A DNA stretch of 64,000 bases, taken from Thermophagus xiamenensis (GTDB lineage: Bacteria > Bacteroidota > Bacteroidia > Bacteroidales > Marinilabiliaceae). Numbering within the stretch: position 1 is the first letter of the stretch; the number at the start of each line of letters is the position of its first letter. The notes below the pieces were generated by a model. That model had not been told where the DNA came from, searched no databases, and was given only the letters and a program-made list of their open reading frames with translations. A program made the position numbers and the translations under genes. Below are positions 9,123 to 18,054 of the stretch, in pieces. Location of the stretch: contig NZ_FONA01000002.1 of assembly GCF_900112795.1 (NCBI RefSeq), positions 186,001 to 250,000 of the forward strand. Direction: 5' to 3'.

Positions 9123-10862
9123 ATGATATCTAAACTCGCCTTTTTGTTAAAATATACTTATAGGTACAGATGGTGGTACTTGGGAGGTTTTATTTTCCTT
9201 GGCCTCACCATTTGGACATCTGTCACCATTCCAGATTATATTCGCAGAAGTATTGATACCATTAACAAAGGGGCTTTAGCCAATCACCAAGAATTTTACC
9301 GCTATATCATTATTCTTTTTGCTCTGGCATTTGTCCTTATCATAGTCCGAACACTTTCGCGCATACTTATCTTTGTTCCGGCTCGCCTAATTGAAAAGCA
9401 ACTAAAAGGCGAATTATTCCGGAAATTATCCTCATTTGGAAAAGATTATTTTGATCAAAACAGTACCGGATCAATAATCTCAAGAGTCAACAACGACATT
9501 AACGGAGTCAGATTAATCACCGGATTTGGATTACTCCAACTGGGAAATATTCTCTTTTCACTTTCGGTAACTCCCTACAAAATGTGGCAATTATCCCCTA
9601 CTCTAACACTCTATTGTTTTATTCCTATAGTGACTATTTTTATTATTGTCAGAGTTGGACTAGTGATAATGGTTAAGAATACGCATCGACGAATGGACGC
9701 TCTCCAAAAACTATCGGGAATGACCATTTCCTTCCTTTCAGGCAATAGTATTATAAAAAGTTATAACGTTTTCAAATGGGCAGAATCAGAACAAAGCAAA
9801 GTAAACTTATCGCTATTTAAGTACACCATGAAAATTACCTGGGTTCGCTCATTTATTATGCCTCTTCTGGGCAATTTGGAACAAATCCTCAAAATAGTAA
9901 TTCTTTTTTCCGGGGGCATTTTTGTTATAAAAGGATCTTTTACCATTGGAGAACTCACTGCCTACATTGCTTATTCAGCTCTTCTGACCCATCCTATCAT
10001 GGGACTTGGATGGGTATTAACCATTATGCAGCAAGGATTTGTGGGCATATCCAGCCTTCAAACCATTTTGAACCGAAAAGGAGTAGATTCGGATAAAAAA
10101 CCTTTGCCTCCCTACAAACAAAAAAAATTATTGAATAAAGGCATTACTTTAAAAAATCTAACATATACCTACCCTAACGGTAATCATTCTGAACTAAAAA
10201 ACATCTCATTTACCATAAAACCCGGCCAAACCATCGGTATTACCGGGAAAGTAGGGTCGGGAAAAACAACTTTGATTAACATTCTTAATGGGTATCTGCG
10301 GCCAGATCCGGGCCAAGTTTTCTTTGGAGAAATTGACATTACCGAACTCACTGGTCAAGATATTCGATCCGTGGTTAAGACTGTATCGCAAGACCTCTTT
10401 CTTTTTTCCGACACTATCGAAAACAATATTCGCTTTGGTTCCAAATATAAAAATGTAACACTACCACTTAATGAAGTCCTTTTCAGAAGTGCATTGGCAG
10501 AAGAACTGACCCGATTTCCCCAACAAGAGAAAACATTGGTCGGCGAAAAAGGCATCATGCTTTCCGGAGGACAAAAACAACGCATCAGCCTGGCCCGAGC
10601 GCTCTATTCCCCATCCAAATTGCTAATTTTGGATGATGTGTTTTCTGCGGTTGATACTGACACCGAACGGTTCATGATTCGCGAATTATTCGACCACCGA
10701 CCGGCAGAGACTTTGATTATCGTATCAAATAGAATTAGTGTTTTGGAAAAAACAGATTTTACTGTAGTGCTCAACAATGGAACCATCGAAGCCATCGGGT
10801 CCCATGAAGACCTATTAAAACAATCAGACTTTTACCGAAAAACCTGGGAAATTCAAAAATAG
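9123..10862 (+). CDS. ABC exporter half-transporter, degenerate-site subunit (MdlA-like)
   Basis: The 579-residue protein has an N-terminal exporter domain with about six membrane helices (to ~310) and a nucleotide-binding domain. The latter has Walker A GKVGSGKTT (~375), Q-loop VSQDLF, signature LSGGQKQR (~479), Walker B LLILDD (~499) and the H-loop replaced: IIVSNRIS has Asn where His is normal. Walker B ends in Asp instead of the catalytic Glu. Its own ATP site is thus degenerate, while its signature is canonical, the complement of the next gene product. It begins 4 bp after gshA, so it is probably co-transcribed. Substrate unknown; a thiol or peptide is an inference from position. Confidence 0.88.
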   Translation: MISKLAFLLKYTYRYRWWYLGGFIFLGLTIWTSVTIPDYIRRSIDTINKGALANHQEFYRYIIILFALAFVLIIVRTLSRILIFVPARLIEKQLKGELFRKLSSFGKDYFDQNSTGSIISRVNNDINGVRLITGFGLLQLGNILFSLSVTPYKMWQLSPTLTLYCFIPIVTIFIIVRVGLVIMVKNTHRRMDALQKLSGMTISFLSGNSIIKSYNVFKWAESEQSKVNLSLFKYTMKITWVRSFIMPLLGNLEQILKIVILFSGGIFVIKGSFTIGELTAYIAYSALLTHPIMGLGWVLTIMQQGFVGISSLQTILNRKGVDSDKKPLPPYKQKKLLNKGITLKNLTYTYPNGNHSELKNISFTIKPGQTIGITGKVGSGKTTLINILNGYLRPDPGQVFFGEIDITELTGQDIRSVVKTVSQDLFLFSDTIENNIRFGSKYKNVTLPLNEVLFRSALAEELTRFPQQEKTLVGEKGIMLSGGQKQRISLARALYSPSKLLILDDVFSAVDTDTERFMIRELFDHRPAETLIIVSNRISVLEKTDFTVVLNNGTIEAIGSHEDLLKQSDFYRKTWEIQK

Positions 10863-10942
10863 TTCAAGACAAAGAGATTTTTAAAATTGGAGCACCGCAA
10901 TAATATCATAAACATTAAACTTAAATAAAGCCACCCATTTTT

Positions 10943-12706
10943 ATGTCTAAAATATTGACAAATAAAGACTGGCAACTAATAAAGCAATTTGGACGTTATT
11001 TTATCCCACACAAAAAATGGGTTATTCTTAGTTTTTCGTCCATACCGCTTTCAACTGCATCAGGTATAGCATTTCTGTGGCTCGTTGAAAGAATTATTGA
11101 CGACTATATTGTACCCGGAGATGTTACAGGGTTAAAACTACATGCCATATTTTTGGCCGGCGTATTGTTGCTTAACCTTTTATTAGATGGTTTATATAGT
11201 TATTCCTTTTCAAAGGCAGGCGGATTAGCCATTGTCGACATACGAAACGAACTTTTTGGTAAAGCCTTAAGGTTTCCCATGAGCTATTATGACCAAAATC
11301 CCATAGGTGTAACACTCAGCCGGCTTACCAGCGATATGGAATCCATTAGTGAATCATTTGCCGCAGGCATCTTAGGCCTTTTATCCGAAAGCATCAAAAC
11401 CACTGCCTTGGTTAGTTATCTTTTCTATCTCAATTGGCGTCTCACCCTAATTCTTCTTATAGTCACCCCACTAATTATTATCACCATGCGCTATTTACGG
11501 CGAAAGATGCGAGCTGCATACAACGATTCAAGGAAATTTCTTGCCAAGTCGGCCGCTTACTTGCAAGAATCACTCACCGGTATGAAGACCATTCAACTAT
11601 ACAATGCCGAAGAAGAAGCATGGGAAAAATACAACCAGCTCAACAAAGATTTCTGTGATGCCCAAAACCGTTCTAATGTATATGATTCGGCACTATTCTC
11701 AATTGTTGAAGGCATCACATCAATTGCCACAGCTTTGGTTTTATGGTATGGTGCCATCCAGATTTGGGATTTTGGCTATACCATGGGACTTTTGGTGGTT
11801 TTTGTTACCACTCTGGGCCGGCTATTTATTCCTGTTCGGCAATTTGCCCAACAAATTTCTACCATTCAAAGATCTCTGTCGGCCTTTGAACATATTAGCC
11901 ACCTTTTTCAACAAAAGACTGAAGAACAACAATATAATGAATCCGCCACCATCACCCAGCCCATTTCAATTCGAGAAATTGTTTTTGATAATGTATCGTT
12001 TAGCTATTCCCAAAATGGACCGGACGTATTAAAAAACATCTCGTTCCGGATGAAAAAGGGCGACCGAATTGCACTGGTTGGCACAACAGGATCAGGAAAA
12101 TCTACTATCATTAAAATTCTCAATAAATTTTACACAGGTTACAGAGGATCCATAAAAATAAACGGTATGGAACTTCGCGATATTCCTCTTTCCACTATTC
12201 GCCGAACCATATCGCTTATGCAACAAGACCAGTTTTTATTCAATGAAACCATCCGTTTCAATATTTCTTTAGGCAGAGAAGGTATATCAGAACAAGACGT
12301 TAAAAATGCCGCCAAATTTGTTTATGCCGACCGATTTATAGAACAATTGCCGGGAAAATATGATTTTGTTATACAAGACAACGGCGACAACCTTTCCCAA
12401 GGACAAGCCCAGTTGATTGCCTTTGCCCGCGCAATCTGCGGAAACAACGAACTTATTATCCTTGATGAAGCTACCAGTGCTGTCGATTCGCTAACAGAGC
12501 AATATATACAAAAAGCTATCGAAAACATATTCTCAACTCGAACCGTTATTGCTGTTGCACACCGTTTAAGTACCATCAAACATTCGGATGTGATTTTGGT
12601 TTTAGAGAATGGGCGTATTATTGAACAAGGAAACCATGAACAATTAATTCTTCAGGGAGGCAAATATGCTCAATTAGTCAATACGTGGAACTCCAATAAC
12701 TTATAA
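10943..12706 (+). CDS. ABC exporter half-transporter, catalytic-site subunit (MdlB-like)
   Basis: This 587-residue partner has six membrane helices (to ~315) and a nucleotide-binding domain with Walker A GTTGSGKST (~379), Q-loop LMQQDQFLF, signature LSQGQAQ (~483), Walker B LIILDE (~503) with catalytic Glu, and H-loop VAHRLST. Its signature is degenerate (Q for the second G) but its Walker B and H-loop are intact. Paired with the upstream subunit this gives one competent ATP site and one degenerate site, as in TM287/288 or MdlAB. The 80-bp gap to the upstream subunit shows no terminator. Confidence 0.9.
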   Translation: MSKILTNKDWQLIKQFGRYFIPHKKWVILSFSSIPLSTASGIAFLWLVERIIDDYIVPGDVTGLKLHAIFLAGVLLLNLLLDGLYSYSFSKAGGLAIVDIRNELFGKALRFPMSYYDQNPIGVTLSRLTSDMESISESFAAGILGLLSESIKTTALVSYLFYLNWRLTLILLIVTPLIIITMRYLRRKMRAAYNDSRKFLAKSAAYLQESLTGMKTIQLYNAEEEAWEKYNQLNKDFCDAQNRSNVYDSALFSIVEGITSIATALVLWYGAIQIWDFGYTMGLLVVFVTTLGRLFIPVRQFAQQISTIQRSLSAFEHISHLFQQKTEEQQYNESATITQPISIREIVFDNVSFSYSQNGPDVLKNISFRMKKGDRIALVGTTGSGKSTIIKILNKFYTGYRGSIKINGMELRDIPLSTIRRTISLMQQDQFLFNETIRFNISLGREGISEQDVKNAAKFVYADRFIEQLPGKYDFVIQDNGDNLSQGQAQLIAFARAICGNNELIILDEATSAVDSLTEQYIQKAIENIFSTRTVIAVAHRLSTIKHSDVILVLENGRIIEQGNHEQLILQGGKYAQLVNTWNSNNL

Positions 12707-12799
12707 AGTACTTTATGCCGCTTTAGAAATTTTGGCATGTATTTTTTTTTCTGGATAAATCCACTATATTGTAACCGAAAACATAAAACATTATTAGCA

Positions 12800-13189
12800 A
12801 TGGCAGACAATTTAGAAAAAATTGAGCTTGAGTTTTTACTCAACACCTCTCCGGCCATCCTTTTTAACCGACTGGCTACACCCAGTGGTCTTTCAGAGTG
12901 GTTTGCCGATAATGTGAACGTTAAGGGAGATATTTTTACCTTTATTTGGGATGGTAGTGAACAAAAAGCTCAGCAAACCCATCGTAAAGAAAACAAAATG
13001 GTGCGTTATCAATGGCTCGATGAAGATATGAACGAGTCCTGGTTTCAATTTGAAATCAATATTGACGAATTGACAGGCGACGTGGCCCTCATTGTCACCG
13101 ACCACGTAGATCCCAATGAAAAAGATGACGCCATTGAGCTTTGGAACCAACAAGTGGAGACTTTAAAACATGGGCTGGGATCAGCATAA
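12800..13189 (+). CDS. START-like domain protein (Bacteroidota type)
   Basis: I chose the ATG at 12800, which gives MADNLEKIELEF; a longer frame from 12737 would add a hydrophobic leader without conserved character. The 129-residue product has the START/AHSA1-like pattern: SPAILFNRLATPSGLSEWFADNV, then FIWDGSEQ, and a final helix with WNQQVETLKHGLG. Such proteins have a hydrophobic cavity, but the ligand is unknown for this family. It is a small cytoplasmic protein without signal peptide. It stands alone between the ABC exporter and an inverted-repeat element. Confidence 0.8.
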   Translation: MADNLEKIELEFLLNTSPAILFNRLATPSGLSEWFADNVNVKGDIFTFIWDGSEQKAQQTHRKENKMVRYQWLDEDMNESWFQFEINIDELTGDVALIVTDHVDPNEKDDAIELWNQQVETLKHGLGSA

Positions 13190-13418
13190 TCCCGTTTTGC
13201 CTGATTAATATTTAAAATCTTTAAAGTAAAAAATATTGCAGATTGAATTTTTCTTATTTCATTGGTTTGTTAATTTCCACACGGATAAAAACATTAAGTC
13301 ACCATTTGTTTTATATTATAACACAGTCGATACAAACTCTCATATTAAGCTAATTACCTGTATTTATTCACAGACCATTTCCCAAAAGTGGTCATGAATA
13401 AAACAAAAAGAACCCATG

Positions 13419-13538
13419 AGGCTGTCTAAAAACTTTGAGGTACTTTGAAAAGATTTTATTCAGGTGTGTCATTTAACACACTTTTCAACAAGCACTCTTA
13501 ACCTCTTACTATAAGTTATTTACCCTCTTTAGACAGCC
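13419..13538. repeat. MITE-like element with 12-bp terminal inverted repeats
   Basis: AGGCTGTCTAAA at 13419-13430 is the exact inverse of TTTAGACAGCCT at 13527-13538, giving a 120-bp non-coding element. GAGGCTGTCTAAAA-type ends are common on Bacteroidota insertion sequences. This could be a miniature derivative, or an IS scar. No target-site duplication is obvious by eye. The ends could also act as a long-stem terminator in the transcript. Confidence 0.5.
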
Positions 13539-13633
13539 TTTTTACATTCTATACCTTCTAAGAAATCATAGATTTGTACAAAACCTAAACAACTCTATTG
13601 CAGCAGCTAATAACTCTTCTTATAGGTATAAGC

Positions 13634-13664
13634 TTGTTTAGTCATACACGTTTCGCTAACTTTG
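13634..13664 (+). promoter_or_regulatory. Bacteroidota-type promoter of the permease gene
   Basis: TAACTTTG at 13657-13664 fits TAnnTTTG, and TTG at 13634-13636 lies 20 bp upstream as a -33 element. The start codon is 70 bp downstream. Confidence 0.5.
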
Positions 13665-13733
13665 CCATCAAAATTTGGCCCCTGTTTTGTATGCATTTAA
13701 AGTCTCTTCCCTCCTCAAAACATTTATATTCCG

Positions 13734-15239
13734 ATGAAGAAAGTACATCTTTTCATACTAAAGAGTTATCTAGGCCCCTTGATCATGACCTTCTTTATAT
13801 CCATGTTCATACTGGTCATGCAATTTCTATGGCGATACGTAGATGATTTGGTAGGGAAAGGCTTGGAATGGCATGTTCTTGCTGAATTGCTTTTTTATGC
13901 CTCTCTTCAAGTTGTGCCAATGGCTTTACCTTTGGCCATATTGCTAGCAAGCTTAATGACTTTCGGCAATCTGGGAGAAAATTACGAGCTCACCGCCCTC
14001 AAATCGGCCGGTATTTCGTTGCCCCGAATTATGCTGCCATTAATAATACTGACGGTTTTAACCGCCATTGGTGCCTACAAATTTTCCAACAACGTTTTGC
14101 CTGTTGCCAATCTCAAATTGGTTTCTATTCTTCATGGAGTCAAAGAAACCCGACTTGAGCTAGACATCAAAGAAAATGTTTTTTATCAGGGAGTTGATGA
14201 TTTCAGTATCAAAGTAAAGAAGAAGAATCCGCAAAAAAATATGCTATATGATGTGATGATCTATGATCATCGAGATCGTAAAGCCCGGAATAGTAATGTT
14301 ACTTTGGCCGACTCAGGCAAACTGATGATGTCGAATGACAAAAAGTTCCTGAAACTAACTCTTTTTGACGGAGTAAGGTATGATGAAAAGATTGGCTTGC
14401 AGGATCAAAAAAATGATTCTCCGGAAGAGATGTTCCGTACCGATTATTTTAAGCAACAAACCGCCATTATACCTTTAAAAGGTTTCGACTTTTCAAAAAC
14501 CGATGAAAATCTGTTTAAGAACAGCGACCGAATGAAAAATCTTAAACAGATAAGGCACGACTTAGATTCTCTGAGTTCTGAAAAAAATAAATTTGTCAAC
14601 AATTTAAGGAGCCGGTCCAAGTCTTTTTATTTTACACAAATTACCCTGTTGGCCAACAAGAATCGGAAGAATCTGAAAAATCCCCAAAGTCATCTGACTA
14701 TAATCGATTCCACGCGAATGATTGAGCCCGACAGCCTCTTCAACTCTTTTTCAGATACCCAAAAACAGATGGTACTGGAAATGGCCATGCAAAAAGCCCG
14801 TACCACAAAACAAACCATAGACGAAAGAATGCGTTTGATCGAGCTTAAAGACAGAACCATCAGAAGACATAAAATGGAATTACATCGCAAATTCACGCTT
14901 CCTTTTGCCTGCCTTATTTTCTTTTTCATTGGTGCACCACTGGGTGCCATCATTCGAAAAGGCGGATTAGGGATGCCTGTAGTTATCTCGGTCCTCTTTT
15001 TTGTGGCCTATTACATTATCGATACAATGGGTGCCAAACTAGCACGCGAGGGAGTATGGCTCGTATATCAGGGCATGTGGTTATCTTCTGCCGTTTTATT
15101 GCCTTTGGGTATTTTCCTTACCTACAAGTCTGCGACCGACTCTGCTATTATGAATGCTGATGCTTATATTATTTTCTTTCAAAAATTGCTTGCCAAATTC
15201 AAGTCAAAAAAGAAAGATAAAACGTCAACCATTTCTTAG
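13734..15239 (+). CDS. LptF/LptG-family permease (YjgP/YjgQ)
   Basis: A 501-residue inner membrane protein beginning with the family pattern KKVHLFILKSYLGPLIMTFF. Three membrane helices in the first ~120 residues are followed by a large periplasmic beta domain, then three helices at the end (FTLPFACLIFFFIGAPLGAIIRKGG is the diagnostic region, near residue 390). The family forms the membrane part of the LptB2FG transporter that extracts lipopolysaccharide. Bacteroidota often encode longer variants like this one, with an inserted charged coiled-coil-like stretch (about 265-370). Which of LptF or LptG it matches cannot be said by eye. Confidence 0.85.
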   Translation: MKKVHLFILKSYLGPLIMTFFISMFILVMQFLWRYVDDLVGKGLEWHVLAELLFYASLQVVPMALPLAILLASLMTFGNLGENYELTALKSAGISLPRIMLPLIILTVLTAIGAYKFSNNVLPVANLKLVSILHGVKETRLELDIKENVFYQGVDDFSIKVKKKNPQKNMLYDVMIYDHRDRKARNSNVTLADSGKLMMSNDKKFLKLTLFDGVRYDEKIGLQDQKNDSPEEMFRTDYFKQQTAIIPLKGFDFSKTDENLFKNSDRMKNLKQIRHDLDSLSSEKNKFVNNLRSRSKSFYFTQITLLANKNRKNLKNPQSHLTIIDSTRMIEPDSLFNSFSDTQKQMVLEMAMQKARTTKQTIDERMRLIELKDRTIRRHKMELHRKFTLPFACLIFFFIGAPLGAIIRKGGLGMPVVISVLFFVAYYIIDTMGAKLAREGVWLVYQGMWLSSAVLLPLGIFLTYKSATDSAIMNADAYIIFFQKLLAKFKSKKKDKTSTIS

Positions 15240-15295
15240 CCATGAAATATCAGAGATTCCATTAAAATTATCATGGTTACTGTATATTATTTATG

Positions 15296-15303
15296 TAATT
15301 TTG
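15296..15303 (+). promoter_or_regulatory. TAnnTTTG promoter element of ribBA
   Basis: TAATTTTG fits the Bacteroidota -7 consensus and lies 31 bp before the ribBA ATG. No FMN riboswitch is seen in the short leader. Confidence 0.45.
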
Positions 15304-15333
15304 TAATCTTTAATTGACAATTTAAACAATAAA

Positions 15334-16608
15334 ATGGATACCCATTCAGAATTTCAACTTAATACCATAGAAGAAGCAATCGAAGCTATCCGAAAAGGCG
15401 AACTTGTGATTGTTGTTGATGATGAAGATCGTGAAAATGAAGGAGATTTTATTACCGCCGCCGAACTCATCACTCCCGAGAAAGTAAATTTCATGACTAA
15501 ATTTGGTCGAGGACTTATTTGTGTTCCATTGATTGAAGACCGATGTGATGAACTGGAACTCGACTTAATGGTGGGCAAAAACACCTCACTACATGGAACT
15601 CCGTTTACCGTATCAGTGGATCTACTTGGTCATGGCTGCACCACTGGCATATCCGCATCAGACCGTGCCAAAACCATTAAAGCACTTAGCGATCCTAAAA
15701 CCAAACCGGAAGATTTAGGTCGACCCGGCCATATCTTTCCTCTTAAGGCTAAAGAAAAAGGGGTATTGCGTCGTTCCGGACATACCGAGGCAGCTGTTGA
15801 TCTTGCTCGCCTGGCCGGTCTTCAACCCGCCGGAGTTCTGGTTGAAATTATGAATGATGACGGAACCATGGCCCGGCTCCCGCAACTGGTTGAAATAGCA
15901 CGAAAATTCAACCTTAAAATCATTTCTATAGAAGACCTTATTGCTTACCGGCTCAAACAGGAAAGCTTGATCATTAAGGGAGTACAAGTACACCTACCTA
16001 CAGCCTATGGCGATTTTCAGTTTATCCCCTTCAAACAAAAATCCAATGGGTTGGAACATATGGCGCTTATTAAGGGAACCTGGGAAAAAGATGAACCCAT
16101 TCTTGTTAGAGTTCATTCTTCGTGTGCTACCGGTGATATTTTCGGGTCTCTGCGCTGCGAATGTGGAGAACAATTGCATAAGGCCATGCAAATAATTGAA
16201 AAAGAAGGGAAAGGTGTTATCGTTTACATGAATCAGGAGGGTCGCGGCATTGGCCTCATGAATAAAATGAAAGCCTACAAATTACAGGAACAAGGTCGTG
16301 ATACCGTAGATGCCAATACCGAATTGGGGTTTGAAGCGGATGAACGTGATTATGGCGTTGGTGCTCAAATACTGCGAGAATTGGGTGTCACAAAAATGAG
16401 ACTGATGACCAATAATCCCATTAAACGTATTGGACTGGAAGGTTATGGACTCAAAATCGTTGAAAATGTTCCTATTGAAGTAAAACCCAATCCTTACAAT
16501 GAATTTTACTTGCTCACTAAAAAAGAAAAAATGGGACATAACCTGAAATTCTTTAAATATCTGGACGACGAAAAATCAAATGGTTCAACGAAAAAAGGTA
16601 ATAATTAG
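15334..16608 (+). CDS. ribBA: bifunctional DHBP synthase / GTP cyclohydrolase II
   Basis: The N-terminal ~205 residues are 3,4-dihydroxy-2-butanone-4-phosphate synthase: [11 protein letters not shown] (metal and substrate acidic residues), TPFTVSVDL, and [15 protein letters not shown]. The rest is GTP cyclohydrolase [22 protein letters not shown] with three zinc-binding cysteines, and [13 protein letters not shown]. The protein makes both precursors that enter riboflavin synthesis, from ribulose 5-phosphate and GTP. At 424 residues it is a full-length RibBA. It stands alone here; other rib genes are not in the window. Confidence 0.96.
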   Translation: MDTHSEFQLNTIEEAIEAIRKGELVIVVDDEDRENEGDFITAAELITPEKVNFMTKFGRGLICVPLIEDRCDELELDLMVGKNTSLHGTPFTVSVDLLGHGCTTGISASDRAKTIKALSDPKTKPEDLGRPGHIFPLKAKEKGVLRRSGHTEAAVDLARLAGLQPAGVLVEIMNDDGTMARLPQLVEIARKFNLKIISIEDLIAYRLKQESLIIKGVQVHLPTAYGDFQFIPFKQKSNGLEHMALIKGTWEKDEPILVRVHSSCATGDIFGSLRCECGEQLHKAMQIIEKEGKGVIVYMNQEGRGIGLMNKMKAYKLQEQGRDTVDANTELGFEADERDYGVGAQILRELGVTKMRLMTNNPIKRIGLEGYGLKIVENVPIEVKPNPYNEFYLLTKKEKMGHNLKFFKYLDDEKSNGSTKKGNN

Positions 16609-16697
16609 TGCTGGATTAGTTTAATATATTCCTGATAATTTGACATATGCCAGATACCATATGGATTCTGGCCATCCTCTTTTGTTGCCATTTTTCC

Positions 16698-16705
16698 TAT
16701 ATTTG
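16698..16705 (+). promoter_or_regulatory. TAnnTTTG promoter element of fmt
   Basis: TATATTTG lies 17 bp before the fmt ATG, consistent with a very short leader. No confident -33 partner. Confidence 0.45.
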
Positions 16706-16722
16706 TTGAAAACAAGACCACG

Positions 16723-17676
16723 ATGCAAGACTTGAAAATTGTTTTCATGGGTACCCCCAACTTTGCCGTCGAAAGCTTGAAAGCGTTGCTTGAAGCACAA
16801 ATGAATATTGTAGGCGTAATAACGTCTCCTGATAAACCTGCCGGGAGGGGCCGTAAATTAACCTCATCACCCGTAAAAAACTTTGCAACAGAAAAAGGAC
16901 TCAAAATACTACAACCCACAAACTTAAAAGATCCTCGCTTTTTAGAGGAATTAAAAGATTTAAAGGCCGACCTTCAGGTAGTAGTCGCCTTTCGTATGTT
17001 ACCCGAAGTGGTTTGGAATATGCCGCCCTTAGGCACTTTTAACCTTCATGCTTCTCTCCTTCCCGATTACCGTGGTGCCGCCCCCATTAACTGGGCAATT
17101 ATCAATGGTGAAGAAAAAACCGGAGTAACTACCTTTTTTCTCCAACACGAAATCGACACCGGCGACATATTGTTCCAGGAAGAAACACCTATCCTTCCTG
17201 AGGATAATGCCGGAAGCCTGCACGACAAACTAATGGTTCAAGGTGCCAACATGGTTGTAAAAACTGTTAAGGCCATAGCCAATCAAACCATTACTCCCCA
17301 ACCACAAGCTCACAAACAAGGAAAACCGGCACCCAAAATTTTTAAAGAAGATTGTAAAATTGATTGGTACAGAGAATGTGATACCGTCCATAACAAAATA
17401 AGAGGACTTAGCCCTTACCCCGCAGCCTGGACCGAACTATCATATCCAAATGAAGAAAGAAAACAATCAATAAAAATTTTTCGTACCGAAAAATCAGGTT
17501 CTGCAGGCCTTAATCCCGGCGAAATATATTGCGACCAAAAAAAAATCATCCTAGTAGGTACCCGTAATGGTGATCTAAAAATTAAAGAGTTACAAATGGC
17601 CGGAAAAAAAAGAATGACTACCGAAGAGTTTTTGAAAGGGAACAAAATCCCTGAAGGGGCTTCATTTGGATCCTAA
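16723..17676 (+). CDS. fmt: methionyl-tRNA formyltransferase
   Basis: The 317-residue enzyme transfers formyl from 10-formyl-tetrahydrofolate to Met-tRNA(fMet). The N-terminal half has the formyltransferase fold, with VFMGTPNFAV at the start, PAGRGRKL, and HASLLPDYRGAAPINWAI, which holds the catalytic Asn/His/Asp neighbourhood and the folate-binding SLLP. DTGDIL follows. The C-terminal ~100 residues form the tRNA-binding OB-like domain, with IRGLSPYPAAW. Length is normal. It is convergent with the minus-strand glucosaminidase gene. Confidence 0.96.
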   Translation: MQDLKIVFMGTPNFAVESLKALLEAQMNIVGVITSPDKPAGRGRKLTSSPVKNFATEKGLKILQPTNLKDPRFLEELKDLKADLQVVVAFRMLPEVVWNMPPLGTFNLHASLLPDYRGAAPINWAIINGEEKTGVTTFFLQHEIDTGDILFQEETPILPEDNAGSLHDKLMVQGANMVVKTVKAIANQTITPQPQAHKQGKPAPKIFKEDCKIDWYRECDTVHNKIRGLSPYPAAWTELSYPNEERKQSIKIFRTEKSGSAGLNPGEIYCDQKKIILVGTRNGDLKIKELQMAGKKRMTTEEFLKGNKIPEGASFGS

Positions 17677-18054
17677 CTTTTCCTTTTACAAACTGCTTTT
17701 ACCCTAACGAACATATTGGGACAATAAATTAAATTCTATTTTTTCTTTTATAGCATTTCGTTGACTGCAGGCAGGCGATTGTGTCGACAAAATTTTTAAA
17801 TTTCCACAAATGCTAATACACAGTAAAAACGCCTATTTCTCGGAATCGAGTATACCCCCCAAAAGCGATTTAACAAAAAGATTTGTAAAAAGTGCACCGT
17901 CCAAAGTCAGGTGAGCCCATAGGGCAATGACTATGAAAACTATAAACCATGTTCTTAAACTCGTCCTATTTACCCAACGAGTTAAGTTTATTTTGAGCAA
18001 ATAAAATACACCGTTAAAATCACCCGAGACTCACACATGTATTTCATCAAAAAT
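17677..18054. other. convergent intergenic region with one possible small ORF
   Basis: This lies between the 3' ends of fmt and the glucosaminidase gene. Apart from the small minus-strand frame at 17833-18000 I see no gene, and no clear terminator hairpin. Confidence 0.4.
17833..18000 (-). CDS. possible 55-residue membrane protein with TTG start
   Basis: A minus-strand frame beginning at TTG (18000) encodes a peptide with one or two hydrophobic segments: TWFIVFIVIALWAHLTL, then ALFTNLFVKSLLGG. The frame stays open another 33 bp upstream to an in-frame TGA but has no ATG. It lies 55 bp beyond the stop of the glucosaminidase gene on the same strand, so it could be the second gene of an operon or the tail of a decayed membrane protein. 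The membrane-like composition is better than chance, but the start is weak. Confidence 0.3.
   Translation of the reverse strand: MLKINLTRWVNRTSLRTWFIVFIVIALWAHLTLDGALFTNLFVKSLLGGILDSEK

Larger units (their letters stand above)
13190..13733. other. intergenic region with inverted-repeat element and lptF-type promoter
   Basis: No gene is supported here. The region holds a 120-bp element with 12-bp perfect inverted ends (13419-13538) and a promoter-like motif at 13634-13664 ahead of the permease gene. The rest is AT-rich and featureless. Confidence 0.5.

Noticed and set aside
13670-13690. TTTGGCCCCTGTTTTGT as a sigma-54 site
   Set aside because: Spacing fits but the -12 element reads GT rather than the invariant GC.
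15304-15333. FMN riboswitch ahead of ribBA
   Set aside because: The leader is only about 20-30 nt and holds no RFN motif.
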